From positions 4,212,501-4,276,500 of the forward strand of contig NZ_CP087106.1 in the NCBI RefSeq assembly GCF_028583545.1: a DNA stretch of 64,000 nucleotides, in the 5' to 3' direction. Within the stretch, counting starts at the first letter, position 1, and the number at the start of each line of letters is the position of its first letter. This stretch comes from Methylobacterium sp. NMS14P. Lineage in GTDB: Bacteria; Pseudomonadota; Alphaproteobacteria; Rhizobiales; Beijerinckiaceae. The notes below the pieces were generated by a model that worked only from the letters and a program-made list of their open reading frames with translations, did not search any database and had not been told where the DNA came from. The translations under genes and the position numbers were made by a program. Shown one piece after another: positions 26,231 through 34,932 of the stretch.

Positions 26231-26974
26231 ATGACCGGACGTCACACGCCCGCCCTGCCCCGCCGCGCCGCGAGCGTGCTCGCCGCCTGCGCGCTGGGCG
26301 CCCTCGCGGCGGCCTGCAAGAGCGATCCCGCCACGACCGGCGGCATCGACCTGACGGATTACCGCGCGCGCCACCCGATCGTGCTGACCGACGGGCCCCG
26401 CACCCTCGACGTGTTCCCCACCGGCACGGGGCATCTGGACCCGCGCCAGGCGACCGACGTCGACGCCTTCATGCTGGAATACCGCCGCTACGGTCGCGGA
26501 GCCCTGCTGATGCAGGTGCCCCAGGGCGTCCCGCCCGACCAGGTCGCCGCCGTGCAGCGGACCGCGTCGGTGCTCGGCCGGCTCGGCACCCAGAACGGCG
26601 TCAACGCCCGCGAGATCAGCGTCACCGCCTACGCGGTGGCCGCACCGACCCTCGCTTCGCCGATCCGGCTGAGCTTCCAGCGCATGCAGGCCAAGGTGGC
26701 CGACGCCTGCGGCCTCTGGCCCCAGGACCTCGGGACCAGCAATTTCACGACCGACTACAACAACCGGCCGAACTGGAATCTGGGCTGCGCCACGCAGTCC
26801 AACGTCGCCGCCCAGGTCGCCGACCCGGTCGACCTCGTGCGCGGCCGGCCCGAGGGCCGCATCGACACGGTCAAGCGGGTCCGGGACATTGGCCAGTTGC
26901 GGGATGGCAAGGATCCGTCAACCACATGGCGGCAAGATGGGCAGACCGCCGTGAAGTCCCAGGTCACGAACTGA
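26231..26974 (+). CDS. cpaD: Tad pilus lipoprotein CpaD
   Basis: A 247-residue outer-membrane lipoprotein. The signal ends in a lipobox, ALAAACKSDP. The mature part has DYRARHPIVLTDGPRTLDVF and the C-terminal NFGCATQ-type block (WNLGCATQSNVAAQVADPVD), both typical of CpaD. It is thought to help the secretin assemble or localise. It starts 29 bases after cpaC. The last residues are Gln/Lys-rich. Confidence 0.9.
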   Translation: MTGRHTPALPRRAASVLAACALGALAAACKSDPATTGGIDLTDYRARHPIVLTDGPRTLDVFPTGTGHLDPRQATDVDAFMLEYRRYGRGALLMQVPQGVPPDQVAAVQRTASVLGRLGTQNGVNAREISVTAYAVAAPTLASPIRLSFQRMQAKVADACGLWPQDLGTSNFTTDYNNRPNWNLGCATQSNVAAQVADPVDLVRGRPEGRIDTVKRVRDIGQLRDGKDPSTTWRQDGQTAVKSQVTN

Positions 26975-27052
26975 GACAGCCGGCGCCGGGGATGGGCAGC
27001 CCCGCCGCCGCCTGCAACGCCGCGCCCCGCACGCGAACCCGAAAGCGCCGTC

Positions 27053-28297
27053 ATGGCAGAGCTGTCCGAGACAACCGAGCGCACGATCGCCCCGGTGCCC
27101 CGGATCACCATCCAGGCATTCTGCGAGACCGGCGAGACCGCGGCGATGATCGAGGGCGCCGCCCTCGATCGGCGCATGCAGAAGGCGCAGGTCAAGGTCC
27201 GGATGGGCGGCGGGGCCGCCGCGATCGAGGCCTACCGGCACGCGCCGACGCCCAACGTCATCATCATCGAGGTCCAGGGCGCGCGCTCGAAGCCGATCGA
27301 GTGCCTCGACGCCCTGGCCGAGGTCTGCGACGAGGGCACCCGCGTCCTGGTGATCGGCCACGTCAACGACGTGATGCTCTACCGGCAGCTGATCCAGCGC
27401 GGGGTGTCCGACTATCTGATGGCGCCGGTCGAGCCCCTGACGCTCATCGCGGCGATCTCCGACCTGTTCACGGCTCCGGGCGTGAAGCCCGTGGGACGGA
27501 CCGTGGCGGTCTACGGCGTCAAGGGCGGCATCGGCGCCTCGACCGTGGCGCACAATTTCGCGTGGTCCGTGGCCCGGGGCCAGGGCGTCCAGACGGTGAT
27601 CGCCGACCTCGACATCGCCTTCGGCACCGCCTCGCTCAACTTCAACCAGGACCCGCCGCAGGGCATCGCCGAGGCGGTGTTCGCCCCCGAGCGCCTGGAT
27701 TCCGCCCTGGTCGAAAGGCTGCTGTCCAAGTGCAGCGACAACCTCAGCCTGCTCTCGGCCCCGGCGAGCCTCGACCGGACCATCGACCTGTCCGAGCCGG
27801 CCTTCGACACCCTGATCGAGCACATGCGGGCGAGCGTGCCCTGCGTGGTCCTCGACATCCCGCACCAGTGGAACGCGTGGTCGAAGCGGGTCCTCACGGC
27901 GGCCGACGAGATCCTGATCGTGGCCGGGCCCGACCTCGCCTGCCTGCGCAACGCCAAGAACCTCCTCGGCGCGCTGAGGCACGGTCGCCCGAACGACCAG
28001 CCGCCCCGCATCGTGCTGAACGGCGTCGGCGTGCCCAAGCGGCCCGAGATCGGCACCGCCGAGTTCGCCAAGGCCCTGGAGGCGCCGGTCGCCCTGACGA
28101 TCCCGTTCGAGCCGACCCTGTTCGGCACGGCGGCCAACAATGGCCAGATGATCGCCGAGATCCAGGCGGGCTCGAAGGTGGCGGAGCTGTTCAACGATCT
28201 GGCGGCCATGACCCTCGGGCGTCCCGAGAGCCGGCGGGGCCGTCCGAGCCTGCTGGAGCCGCTGCTCGCCAAGCTTTCCGGCCGCAAGGCATCCTGA
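27053..28297 (+). CDS. cpaE: Tad pilus localisation ATPase CpaE/TadZ
   Basis: A 414-residue cytoplasmic protein. The first 140 residues are a receiver-like domain without an obvious phosphorylatable Asp set (VIIIEVQGARSKPIECLDAL). The remainder is a MinD/ParA-like domain with the motif KGGIGAST (Lys157-Ser163), in which the usual second Lys is absent, as is common in CpaE. It positions the Tad machine at the pole in other bacteria. A 78-base gap precedes it, and 57 bases separate it from cpaF. Confidence 0.92.
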   Translation: MAELSETTERTIAPVPRITIQAFCETGETAAMIEGAALDRRMQKAQVKVRMGGGAAAIEAYRHAPTPNVIIIEVQGARSKPIECLDALAEVCDEGTRVLVIGHVNDVMLYRQLIQRGVSDYLMAPVEPLTLIAAISDLFTAPGVKPVGRTVAVYGVKGGIGASTVAHNFAWSVARGQGVQTVIADLDIAFGTASLNFNQDPPQGIAEAVFAPERLDSALVERLLSKCSDNLSLLSAPASLDRTIDLSEPAFDTLIEHMRASVPCVVLDIPHQWNAWSKRVLTAADEILIVAGPDLACLRNAKNLLGALRHGRPNDQPPRIVLNGVGVPKRPEIGTAEFAKALEAPVALTIPFEPTLFGTAANNGQMIAEIQAGSKVAELFNDLAAMTLGRPESRRGRPSLLEPLLAKLSGRKAS

Positions 28298-28354
28298 TGG
28301 GGACGCGATCCTTCGCCCGGCAGGCGCCGCGGGTCAGCGTCGGGGACCTGACCC

Positions 28355-29797
28355 ATGTTCGGTAGGCGACAATCCGGCGGCGCGTCGGCGGCCCCCCCGC
28401 CGATCCCGCAGGCGCGGATTCCGGCACCGGCCACGCCGGTGCTCCGCGACGCGCCGGCGCCGGCCTCGCGTCCGGCACCGGCGGCCCCGGTCGTCGTCGA
28501 GACCGCGCGCTCGGAGGATTACTACCGCACCAAGAGCCTGATCTTCGGCGCCCTGATCGAGGCGATCGACCTGACGCAGCTCTCGCGCCTCGACGCCGAG
28601 ACCGCGCGCGAGGAGATCCGCGACATCGTCACGGAGATCATCGGGCTCAAGAACATCGTCCTGTCGATCTCCGAGCAGGAGGAGCTGCTCGACGACATCT
28701 GCAACGACGTGCTGGGCTACGGTCCGCTGGAGCCGCTGCTCGCCCGCGACGACATCGCCGACATCATGGTCAACGGCGCCCACCGGACCTTCATCGAGGT
28801 CAACGGCAAGATCCAGCTGACCAGCGTGCGGTTCCGCGACAATCAGCAGCTGATGAACATCTGCCAGCGGATCGTCAGCCAGGTCGGGCGCCGCGTTGAC
28901 GACGCCTCGCCGATCTGCGACGCGCGTCTGCCGGACGGGTCCCGCGTCAACGTCATCGCGCCGCCGCTCGCCATCGACGGCCCGGCGCTCACGATCCGCA
29001 AGTTCAAGAAGGACAAGCTCACCCTGGAGCAACTCGTGCGCTTCGGGGCGATCTCGCCCGAGGGCGCCGAGGTGCTCAAGATCATCGGCCAGTCGCGCTG
29101 CAACGTGGTCATCTCGGGCGGTACGGGCTCGGGCAAGACCACGCTGCTCAACTGCCTCACGGCCTTCATCGAGCACGACGAGCGGGTCATCACCTGCGAG
29201 GACGCGGCCGAGCTGCAGCTCCAGCAGCCCCACGTCGTGCGCCTGGAGACGCGGCCGCCCAACATGGAGGGCCAGGGCCAGGTCACCATGCGCGACCTCG
29301 TCAAGAACTGCCTGCGCATGCGCCCGGAGCGGATCATCGTCGGCGAGGTGCGCGGACCGGAGGCCTTCGACCTGCTCCAGGCGATGAACACCGGCCACGA
29401 CGGCTCGATGGGCACGCTCCACGCCAACAGCCCGCGCGAGTGCCTGTCGCGTATCGAGTCGATGATCTCGATGGGCGGCTTCACCCTGCCGTCGCGGACG
29501 CTGCGCGAGATGATCTGCGGCTCGATCGACGTCGTGATCCAGGCGATGCGCCTGCGCGACGGCTCCCGGCGCATCACCCACATCACCGAGGTGCTCGGCA
29601 TGGAGGGCGACGTCATCACCACGCAGGACGTGTTCCTCTACGACATCGTCGGCGAGGACGCGAACGGCAAGCTGATCGGGCGTCACCGCTCCACCGGCGT
29701 CGGCCGGCCGAAATTCTGGGAGCGCGCCCGCTACTACGGCCTGGAACAGCGGCTCGGCGAGGCGCTCGACGCCGCCGAGGTCGTCGACCGGAACTGA
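28355..29797 (+). CDS. cpaF: Tad pilus assembly ATPase CpaF/TadA
   Basis: A 480-residue hexameric secretion ATPase that powers pilus extension and retraction. The N-terminal 60 residues are Pro/Ala-rich. The type II/IV secretion ATPase core has the Walker A GGTGSGKTT (Gly255-Thr263, Lys261), the Asp box TCEDAAELQLQQPHVVRL, Walker B RPERIIVGEVRGPEAFDLL and the His box TGHDGSMGTLHANSP. All motifs are intact. The stop is four bases before tadB, so they are translationally linked. Confidence 0.96.
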   Translation: MFGRRQSGGASAAPPPIPQARIPAPATPVLRDAPAPASRPAPAAPVVVETARSEDYYRTKSLIFGALIEAIDLTQLSRLDAETAREEIRDIVTEIIGLKNIVLSISEQEELLDDICNDVLGYGPLEPLLARDDIADIMVNGAHRTFIEVNGKIQLTSVRFRDNQQLMNICQRIVSQVGRRVDDASPICDARLPDGSRVNVIAPPLAIDGPALTIRKFKKDKLTLEQLVRFGAISPEGAEVLKIIGQSRCNVVISGGTGSGKTTLLNCLTAFIEHDERVITCEDAAELQLQQPHVVRLETRPPNMEGQGQVTMRDLVKNCLRMRPERIIVGEVRGPEAFDLLQAMNTGHDGSMGTLHANSPRECLSRIESMISMGGFTLPSRTLREMICGSIDVVIQAMRLRDGSRRITHITEVLGMEGDVITTQDVFLYDIVGEDANGKLIGRHRSTGVGRPKFWERARYYGLEQRLGEALDAAEVVDRN

Positions 29798-29801
29798 GCC
29801 G

Positions 29802-30779
29802 ATGGCGGACGCCTCCAACCTGCCGATCGCCGCCGGCCTCGCCGGCATCGCGGTGGCCGCCGTCGCGTACGTGGCGGTCCTGCCCCTGCTCGGCGGCGAG
29901 CGCCGGGCCACCAAGCGCCTGAAGACGATCAGCGTCTCCGCCTCGGGGGCGGCGACCCGGGGCGTCGCGGTCAACCGGCGCGAGCAGGTCGCCAAGACGC
30001 TGAGCGAGATCGAGGCGAAGGCCAAGGGCGCCTCGAAGGCCAGCGTCGAGCTGAAGCTCGCCCGCGCCGGCCTCGGCTGGACGAAGCAGACCTTCTACGG
30101 GATCTCGGCCCTGAGCGGCGTCGTCTTCGGGCTCCTGCTCTTCGTCGTCACCGACAACGCCCTGGCGGCGCTCGGCGCCGCCTTCGCGGGCGGCTTCGGC
30201 CTGCCGGCCTACCTGCTGCGCCACCTGCGGCTCAAGCGCATCGCGAAGTTCAACAAGGAGCTGCCCAACGCCGTCGACGTGGTGGTCCGCGGCATCCGCA
30301 CCGGCATCCCGGTGGGCGACTGCTTCCGCATGGTCTCGCGCGAGGCCGAGGAGCCGGTGCGCAGCGAGTTCCGGACCGTGGTCGAGACCCAGGCGATGGG
30401 CCTGTCCCTCGGCGAGGCCTGCACGCGCCTGTTCGAGCGGGTGCCCACCGCCGAGGTGAACTTCTTCGCCATCGTGATCAACATCCAGCAGCAATCGGGC
30501 GGCAACCTCTCCGAGGCGCTGAACAACCTGTCCACGGTGCTGCGCGACCGCGCCAAGATGCGCGGCAAGGTCCAGGCGATGAGCATGGAGGCCAAGGCCT
30601 CGGCCTCGATCATCGCCTGCCTGCCCTTCGCGGTGGCGGGCATCACCGCCCTGACCAGCCCCGACTACATCTCGCTGCTCTGGACCACCGATACGGGCAA
30701 GATCGCCCTGGTCGGCGCGGCGATCTGGATGTCCATCGGCATCTTCACGATCAAGAAGATGATCGCCTTCGAGTTCTAG
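29802..30779 (+). CDS. tadB: Tad pilus inner-membrane platform protein TadB
   Basis: A 325-residue GspF/TadB-type membrane protein. It has a membrane segment at the start (IAAGLAGIAVAAVAYVAVLP), a pair around residues 100-135 (FYGISALSGVVFGLLLFVV, LAALGAAFAGGFGLPAYLL), and one near the end. The cytoplasmic T2SSF domain includes FNKELPNAVDVVVRGIRTGI and NNLSTVLRDRAKMRGKV. It forms the assembly platform with TadC. Confidence 0.92.
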   Translation: MADASNLPIAAGLAGIAVAAVAYVAVLPLLGGERRATKRLKTISVSASGAATRGVAVNRREQVAKTLSEIEAKAKGASKASVELKLARAGLGWTKQTFYGISALSGVVFGLLLFVVTDNALAALGAAFAGGFGLPAYLLRHLRLKRIAKFNKELPNAVDVVVRGIRTGIPVGDCFRMVSREAEEPVRSEFRTVVETQAMGLSLGEACTRLFERVPTAEVNFFAIVINIQQQSGGNLSEALNNLSTVLRDRAKMRGKVQAMSMEAKASASIIACLPFAVAGITALTSPDYISLLWTTDTGKIALVGAAIWMSIGIFTIKKMIAFEF

Positions 30780-30810
30780 GCGCGGTGCGCCGTCTGCCGG
30801 ATCCCGCCCG

Positions 30811-31788
30811 ATGATCGACGACATCGCCGAGAAGCTGTTCGATCCCCGCTTCATGGGCACGCTCCTGACCGCCGTCGCGGCGGCCGCGACCGCCTACGCG
30901 GTGGCGCAGCCCTTCCTGGAGACCGACCGGCTCGGCAAGCGGATGAAGCTCGTCAGCGACGAGCGCGAGCAGATCCGGCGCCGCGAGCGGCTGAGCGCGG
31001 AGCGGAGCGGCAACCGGGCGACGCTGCGCACGGAGCCGAAGGCCTACATGAAGTCCATCGTCGAGCGGTACCAGCTGCGCCGCTGGCTCGGGACCGACAC
31101 GGCCAAGCGCAAGCTGATGCAGGCGGGCTATCGCGGCCAGGGGGCGGAGACGGCGTTCCTGTTCTTCCGCCTCGTCGTGCCGGTGGTCGCGGTGATCTCG
31201 GCCCTGTTCTACCTGTTCGTGCTGGAGGTGCTCGACGCCTCGTACCTCATGCGGTTCGGGCTGGTGATCGGCGCGGCCTACATGGGCATCAAGGCGCCGG
31301 AGCTGTTCCTGGTGAACACCGCCAAGAAGCGCCAGACCGAGATCCGCAAGGCGTGGCCCGACGCCCTCGACCTCACGCTGATCTGCGTGGAGTCCGGCAT
31401 GGCGATCGAGAACGCGTTCCGGAAGGTGAGTACCGAGATCGCCACGTCCTCGGTCGTGCTGGCCGAGGAGCTCGCGCTGATGACCGCCGAGATGTCGTTC
31501 CTGCCCGACCGGCGCCAGGCCTACGAGAACCTCGTGATGCGGACCGGTCTCGAGCCAGTGAAATCCGTGGCGACGGCGCTGATCCAGGCCGAGCGCTACG
31601 GCACGCCGGTCGGTCAGGCGCTGCGCGTTCTGAGCCAGGAGAGCCGCGACATGCGCATGAACGAGGCCGAGAAGAAGGCGGCCGGGCTGCCGCCGAAGCT
31701 CACCGTGCCGATGATCCTGTTCTTCCTGCCCGTGCTGTTCGTGGTCATCATCACCCCGGCGGTCATCCAGATCATGCGGACGCAGTGA
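30811..31788 (+). CDS. tadC: Tad pilus inner-membrane platform protein TadC
   Basis: A 325-residue paralogue of TadB with the T2SSF domain (WPDALDLTLICVESGMAIEN, ALIQAERYGTPVGQALRVLS) and three or four membrane segments, the last pair near the C-terminus (TVPMILFFLPVLFVVIITPA). It is the last gene of the Tad cluster here. Genes for the prepilin peptidase, TadD, TadE/F and a major pilin are not in the cluster, so they must be elsewhere; a pilin candidate is at 3573-3821. Confidence 0.92.
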   Translation: MIDDIAEKLFDPRFMGTLLTAVAAAATAYAVAQPFLETDRLGKRMKLVSDEREQIRRRERLSAERSGNRATLRTEPKAYMKSIVERYQLRRWLGTDTAKRKLMQAGYRGQGAETAFLFFRLVVPVVAVISALFYLFVLEVLDASYLMRFGLVIGAAYMGIKAPELFLVNTAKKRQTEIRKAWPDALDLTLICVESGMAIENAFRKVSTEIATSSVVLAEELALMTAEMSFLPDRRQAYENLVMRTGLEPVKSVATALIQAERYGTPVGQALRVLSQESRDMRMNEAEKKAAGLPPKLTVPMILFFLPVLFVVIITPAVIQIMRTQ

Positions 31789-31837
31789 CGGCCGGGATGC
31801 GCCAGGGGACGCGGCAGCGAATGTTACCGGACCGGCC

Positions 31838-32071
31838 TCAGCGGATGCGGCCGGGTCGGGTCGGCTCGAACACGATGCGGCGGTGGTAGGCGCACCAGCT
31901 CTTGCCGTCGGACACGGGGGCGCCGCAGCAGACGGCGCGGTCGTTCGGCTCACCGATGATGTACTTGCACACGAAGGCGCCGGACTGCGCGAAGGGCACG
32001 CGCAGGTCGGCCGACGGCTCCTCGACGGACTCGGCGTCGCCGATCTGGGACATGCGGACGAGTTGATTCAT
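31838..32071 (-). CDS. Short GcrA-like protein: C-terminal domain only
   Basis: A 77-residue protein. The C-terminal half reads CKYIIGEPNDRAVCCGAPVS, then WCAYHRRIVFEP. It matches the cysteine-rich C-terminal block of GcrA cell-cycle regulators (C-x-W-P-I-G-D-P, CG, YC-x2-H), the part that contacts sigma-70 in Caulobacter GcrA. The N-terminal helix-turn-helix of GcrA is missing. It is replaced by a short acidic segment (ESVEEPSADLRV). ATG at 32071 (MNQLVRM) is chosen; ATG at 32095 would add eight residues. It is convergent with tadC. The family match is by pattern recognition and should be confirmed. Confidence 0.6.
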   Translation of the reverse strand: MNQLVRMSQIGDAESVEEPSADLRVPFAQSGAFVCKYIIGEPNDRAVCCGAPVSDGKSWCAYHRRIVFEPTRPGRIR

Positions 32072-32095
32072 GGTATCGATCGGCTCAATAAGCAT

Positions 32096-32483
32096 CCTGC
32101 ACGGTGGGTCGGGCGCCCGGGCAGACAGGGAAGGTATGAACGCATCTCGTTCAGGCGACGTCCCCGTTTCGCGTCCGCGAGCGGAGCGTCCGGGGCGGCC
32201 AACACGATGCCGGCCGGTCGGCCGACGCGATTGGCGTCATCGTGGTGTCGTAACTGGGGTTACGGCTCTTTAAAACAAGACCAGCCTGCGCTGGATGCAT
32301 CGGACCACGGTGCGGGATGCGTAGCTCCCCCGTTCCCGCGGGCGCTCGATTGGCATTGGCCGGCACCGGCGCGGCTGACGAATCCGGGCGAACGCCCCCG
32401 TCCGGCGGCGGCCCGGACGTGCAACGCGGTGCGACCTGTGGTTCTGTGAGCCCGCAACGCGAACAGAGCCGGACCCGCCGACC
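32096..32483. other. Intergenic region upstream of the sulfurtransferase gene
   Basis: These 388 bases hold no supported gene. The stretch contains a small dyad CGTAAC-tggg-GTTACG (32249-32264) followed by an AT-rich TTTAAAAC (about 32270-32277), which could be a promoter or binding site for the sulfurtransferase gene at 32484. The left part is the upstream region of the GcrA-like gene. Nothing else was recognised. Confidence 0.4.
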
Positions 32484-33329
32484 ATGGCCCAAGCGCCCCT
32501 CGTGTCACCCGAATGGCTGCACGACCGCCTCGCGGCCCCCGACATCGTCGTGCTCGACAGCTCGTGGTACCTCCCGGCCGCGGGCCGCGATCCCGAGGCC
32601 GAGTTCCGCGCCGCCCACATCCCCGGTGCCCGCCGCTTCGATCTCGACGCCATGAGCGACACCGAGTCGAGCCTGCCGCACATGCTGCCGCGGCCCGAGG
32701 TGTTCGCGGCGCGGATGCGCGCGCTCGGCGTCGGCGACGGCATGCAGATCGTGGTCTACGACGGGCAGGGGCTGTTCTCGGCCCCGCGGGTCTGGTGGAT
32801 GCTCAAGGCCTTCGGCGTGCGCGACGCGCTGGTGCTGGACGGCGGCCTGCCGGCCTGGGTGGCGGCGGGCTACCCGACCGAGGAGGGCGAGCCGCGCCCG
32901 CACGAGCGCCGCCACTTCACCGCCCGCCTCGACCACGGCGCCGTGGCGGACGCGGACGACGTCGCCCGGGCCCTCGACACCGGCTCGGCGCAGGTGGTCG
33001 ATGCGCGCTCGGGCACGCGGTTCCGCGGCGAGGAGCCGGAGCCCCGCCCCGGCGTCCGGCCGGGGCACATGCCCGGCGCCCGCAACCTGCACTACGCGGC
33101 CCTCCAGCGCGACGGCCGGATGAAGAGCCCCGAGGAGCTGCAGGCGGTCTTCGCCGAGAACGGCGTCGATCCGAACCGGCCGATCGTGACCACCTGCGGC
33201 TCCGGCGTGACCGCGGCGATCATCGCGCTGGCGCTGGAGACCATGGGACGCCCGGCGCGGGGCCTCTACGACGGCTCCTGGTCGGAATGGGGTGCCGACC
33301 CGGCCCGGGCGGTGGCGACGGGCACCTGA
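32484..33329 (+). CDS. sseA: 3-mercaptopyruvate sulfurtransferase
   Basis: A 281-residue double-rhodanese protein that transfers sulfur from 3-mercaptopyruvate to thiol acceptors. Each half has the rhodanese pattern (IPGARRFDLDAMSD in the first, MPGARNLHYAAL in the second). The active-site loop TTCGSGVTAA carries Cys238 and has the CG-S/T-GVTA sequence that separates mercaptopyruvate from thiosulfate sulfurtransferases. It is probably cytoplasmic. It stands alone upstream of an unrelated hypothetical gene. Confidence 0.92.
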   Translation: MAQAPLVSPEWLHDRLAAPDIVVLDSSWYLPAAGRDPEAEFRAAHIPGARRFDLDAMSDTESSLPHMLPRPEVFAARMRALGVGDGMQIVVYDGQGLFSAPRVWWMLKAFGVRDALVLDGGLPAWVAAGYPTEEGEPRPHERRHFTARLDHGAVADADDVARALDTGSAQVVDARSGTRFRGEEPEPRPGVRPGHMPGARNLHYAALQRDGRMKSPEELQAVFAENGVDPNRPIVTTCGSGVTAAIIALALETMGRPARGLYDGSWSEWGADPARAVATGT

Positions 33330-33455
33330 GAGGCGGCCTCCCCGACAGGTCCGGCGACGCGCCGCTCGGGCCTGTTCACGCGTCGCCTTGAAAGCTCCGT
33401 GATCGATTTCGATATATCGAATGCGCCTGCGGTTGGGCGCTCCACGGAGAAAATC

Positions 33456-33944
33456 ATGCCGCTTCACGACACCACCGCCCTCTCGGGCATCGTCGGGCAC
33501 GTCTTCGCCCATCGCTTCACCGTCGAAGCCGACGGCGAGACCCATCTGGCCGACCTCGGGCCGAAGGGCGTGGCCGCCTTCCCGATCGCGCGCGGGATGC
33601 AGGTGATCCTCGAGGGCGAGCGTCGCCCCTCGGAGATCAAGGTCACGCGGATCTCGGCGGAGGGCCGGGATCCCGTGGAGATCCATCACAAGAAGCCCCA
33701 CCACGCGCCCGGCGCCAAGCGGCCGGACGGAGCAACCGACGTCCCCGCGGATCCCCCGCGCGCCCTGGCGGCGGCGGCCTCGGCGGGTTGGACGGTGGCG
33801 GACGCGCCGCGCCGCAAGCCGAAGCACTTCGAAGTGCTGGCGCGGCGGAGCGATCGCGCGGCGACGGAACTGCACGTCGATCTCGCCGGCACGATCTACA
33901 AGGAGAAGCCGGCCGACCCGGCGAAGTGGACCGTGCTGGCCTGA
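33456..33944 (+). CDS. Hypothetical two-part protein
   Basis: A 162-residue soluble protein I do not recognise. Residues about 8-65 look like an OB-fold or barrel (LSGIVGHVFAHRFTVEADGE, GMQVILEGERRPSEIKVTRI). A Pro/Asp linker (about 75-100) follows, and a C-terminal domain (RRKPKHFEVLARRSDRAATE) ends in PADPAKWTVLA. The start is supported by CGGAGAAAA upstream of ATG 33456. No signal or membrane segment is seen. It lies alone after sseA and is convergent with ftrC across a GC-rich hairpin. Confidence 0.7.
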   Translation: MPLHDTTALSGIVGHVFAHRFTVEADGETHLADLGPKGVAAFPIARGMQVILEGERRPSEIKVTRISAEGRDPVEIHHKKPHHAPGAKRPDGATDVPADPPRALAAAASAGWTVADAPRRKPKHFEVLARRSDRAATELHVDLAGTIYKEKPADPAKWTVLA

Positions 33945-33984
33945 CGGCCACGGGCCGCCGCGCCGAGCCGAGCCGAGGATGCCC

Positions 33985-34009
33985 GGCCGGGCCGTCAGGC
34001 GGCCCGGCC
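33985..34009. terminator. Bidirectional terminator-like hairpin
   Basis: GGCCGGGCCG (33985-33994), loop TCAGG, CGGCCCGGCC (34000-34009): a perfect 10-bp GC stem between the convergent genes at 33944 and 34057. It has no T tract, so termination may depend on other factors. Confidence 0.55.
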
Positions 34010-34056
34010 CCCCGAGCCTTGGTGTCGGATCGGGGTCCGCGGCTCCGGACGGTTCG

Positions 34057-34881
34057 CTAGGCCGCCCGCACGGCGCGGCGCTTGTCGGCGGCGCTCCACT
34101 GCATCAGGCCGACCATCACCGCGATGGTGGCGACGTAGACCAGTCCCTGGAGGGCGGTCGGCCGGTCGGTGTAGCCGACCAGGGCGTGCAGGACGCGGCC
34201 CGGCCAGGAATTCTCGGCGATCACGCCGGAGCTGTTCCAGAGGGTGTGGCCCAGAACGTCCACCACGCCGGCATTGGCCAGGAACTGCGCCGCCTGCGCG
34301 GCGAGGCCGGCCGCGAGGAAGATGATGAGGACGCTGGTCACCGAGAAGACGTAGCGGCTCGGGATCGAGGCGAGACCCAGATAGGTCACCGCCGAGAGGA
34401 GCGCGCCCGCGCCGATGCCGGCGACCGCGCCGAACTGGATGTCGGCGCCCGAGGTGCCCGAGGCCACGAGGCCGTAGAGGAACAGGACCAGCTCGGCCCC
34501 CTCGCGCAGGATCGCGGCGCCGATCACGATCGACAGGGCCGCCGCCTCCCGCTCGCCCGAGCGCACCGCCGCACCGGCGGCGCGCAGCTCGCCCGCCAGC
34601 TCCTTGCCGTGCTTGCTCATCCAGGTGTTGTGCCAGATCAGCAGCAGCACGGCGACGATCAGGACCGCGGCGTTCAGGATGTCCTGCCCGCTGCCCTCGA
34701 AGGCGTCCGAGATCTTCTCGGCGAACAGCGCCACCAGGGCGGCGCCCGCGAGGCCGCCGGCGATGCCGAGCAGGACCCAGCGCATCCGGCCCGGGATGCC
34801 GCGGGTCGCCGCCAGCACGATCGAGATGATGAGGCCTGCCTCGATGACTTCGCGGAAGGCGATGACGAAGGCGCCGATCAT
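34057..34881 (-). CDS. ftrC: FTR1-family iron permease (FtrC-type)
   Basis: A 274-residue inner-membrane protein with about seven membrane segments. It has the two Glu-rich iron-binding motifs of FTR1 permeases: REVIEA (Arg10-Glu14) and REGAELVLF (Arg126-Glu130). It should take up iron from the periplasm with help from the linked P19-type and cupredoxin-like proteins. It is the last gene of a four-gene minus-strand operon. The gene symbol follows Bordetella and Brucella FtrABCD by similarity of gene content. Confidence 0.88.
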   Translation of the reverse strand: MIGAFVIAFREVIEAGLIISIVLAATRGIPGRMRWVLLGIAGGLAGAALVALFAEKISDAFEGSGQDILNAAVLIVAVLLLIWHNTWMSKHGKELAGELRAAGAAVRSGEREAAALSIVIGAAILREGAELVLFLYGLVASGTSGADIQFGAVAGIGAGALLSAVTYLGLASIPSRYVFSVTSVLIIFLAAGLAAQAAQFLANAGVVDVLGHTLWNSSGVIAENSWPGRVLHALVGYTDRPTALQGLVYVATIAVMVGLMQWSAADKRRAVRAA

Positions 34882-34932
34882 GGCGGTCTCCAGGAGTTGT
34901 GAGGTCGTGTGACGTCGCGCGCGAACCGCGCG

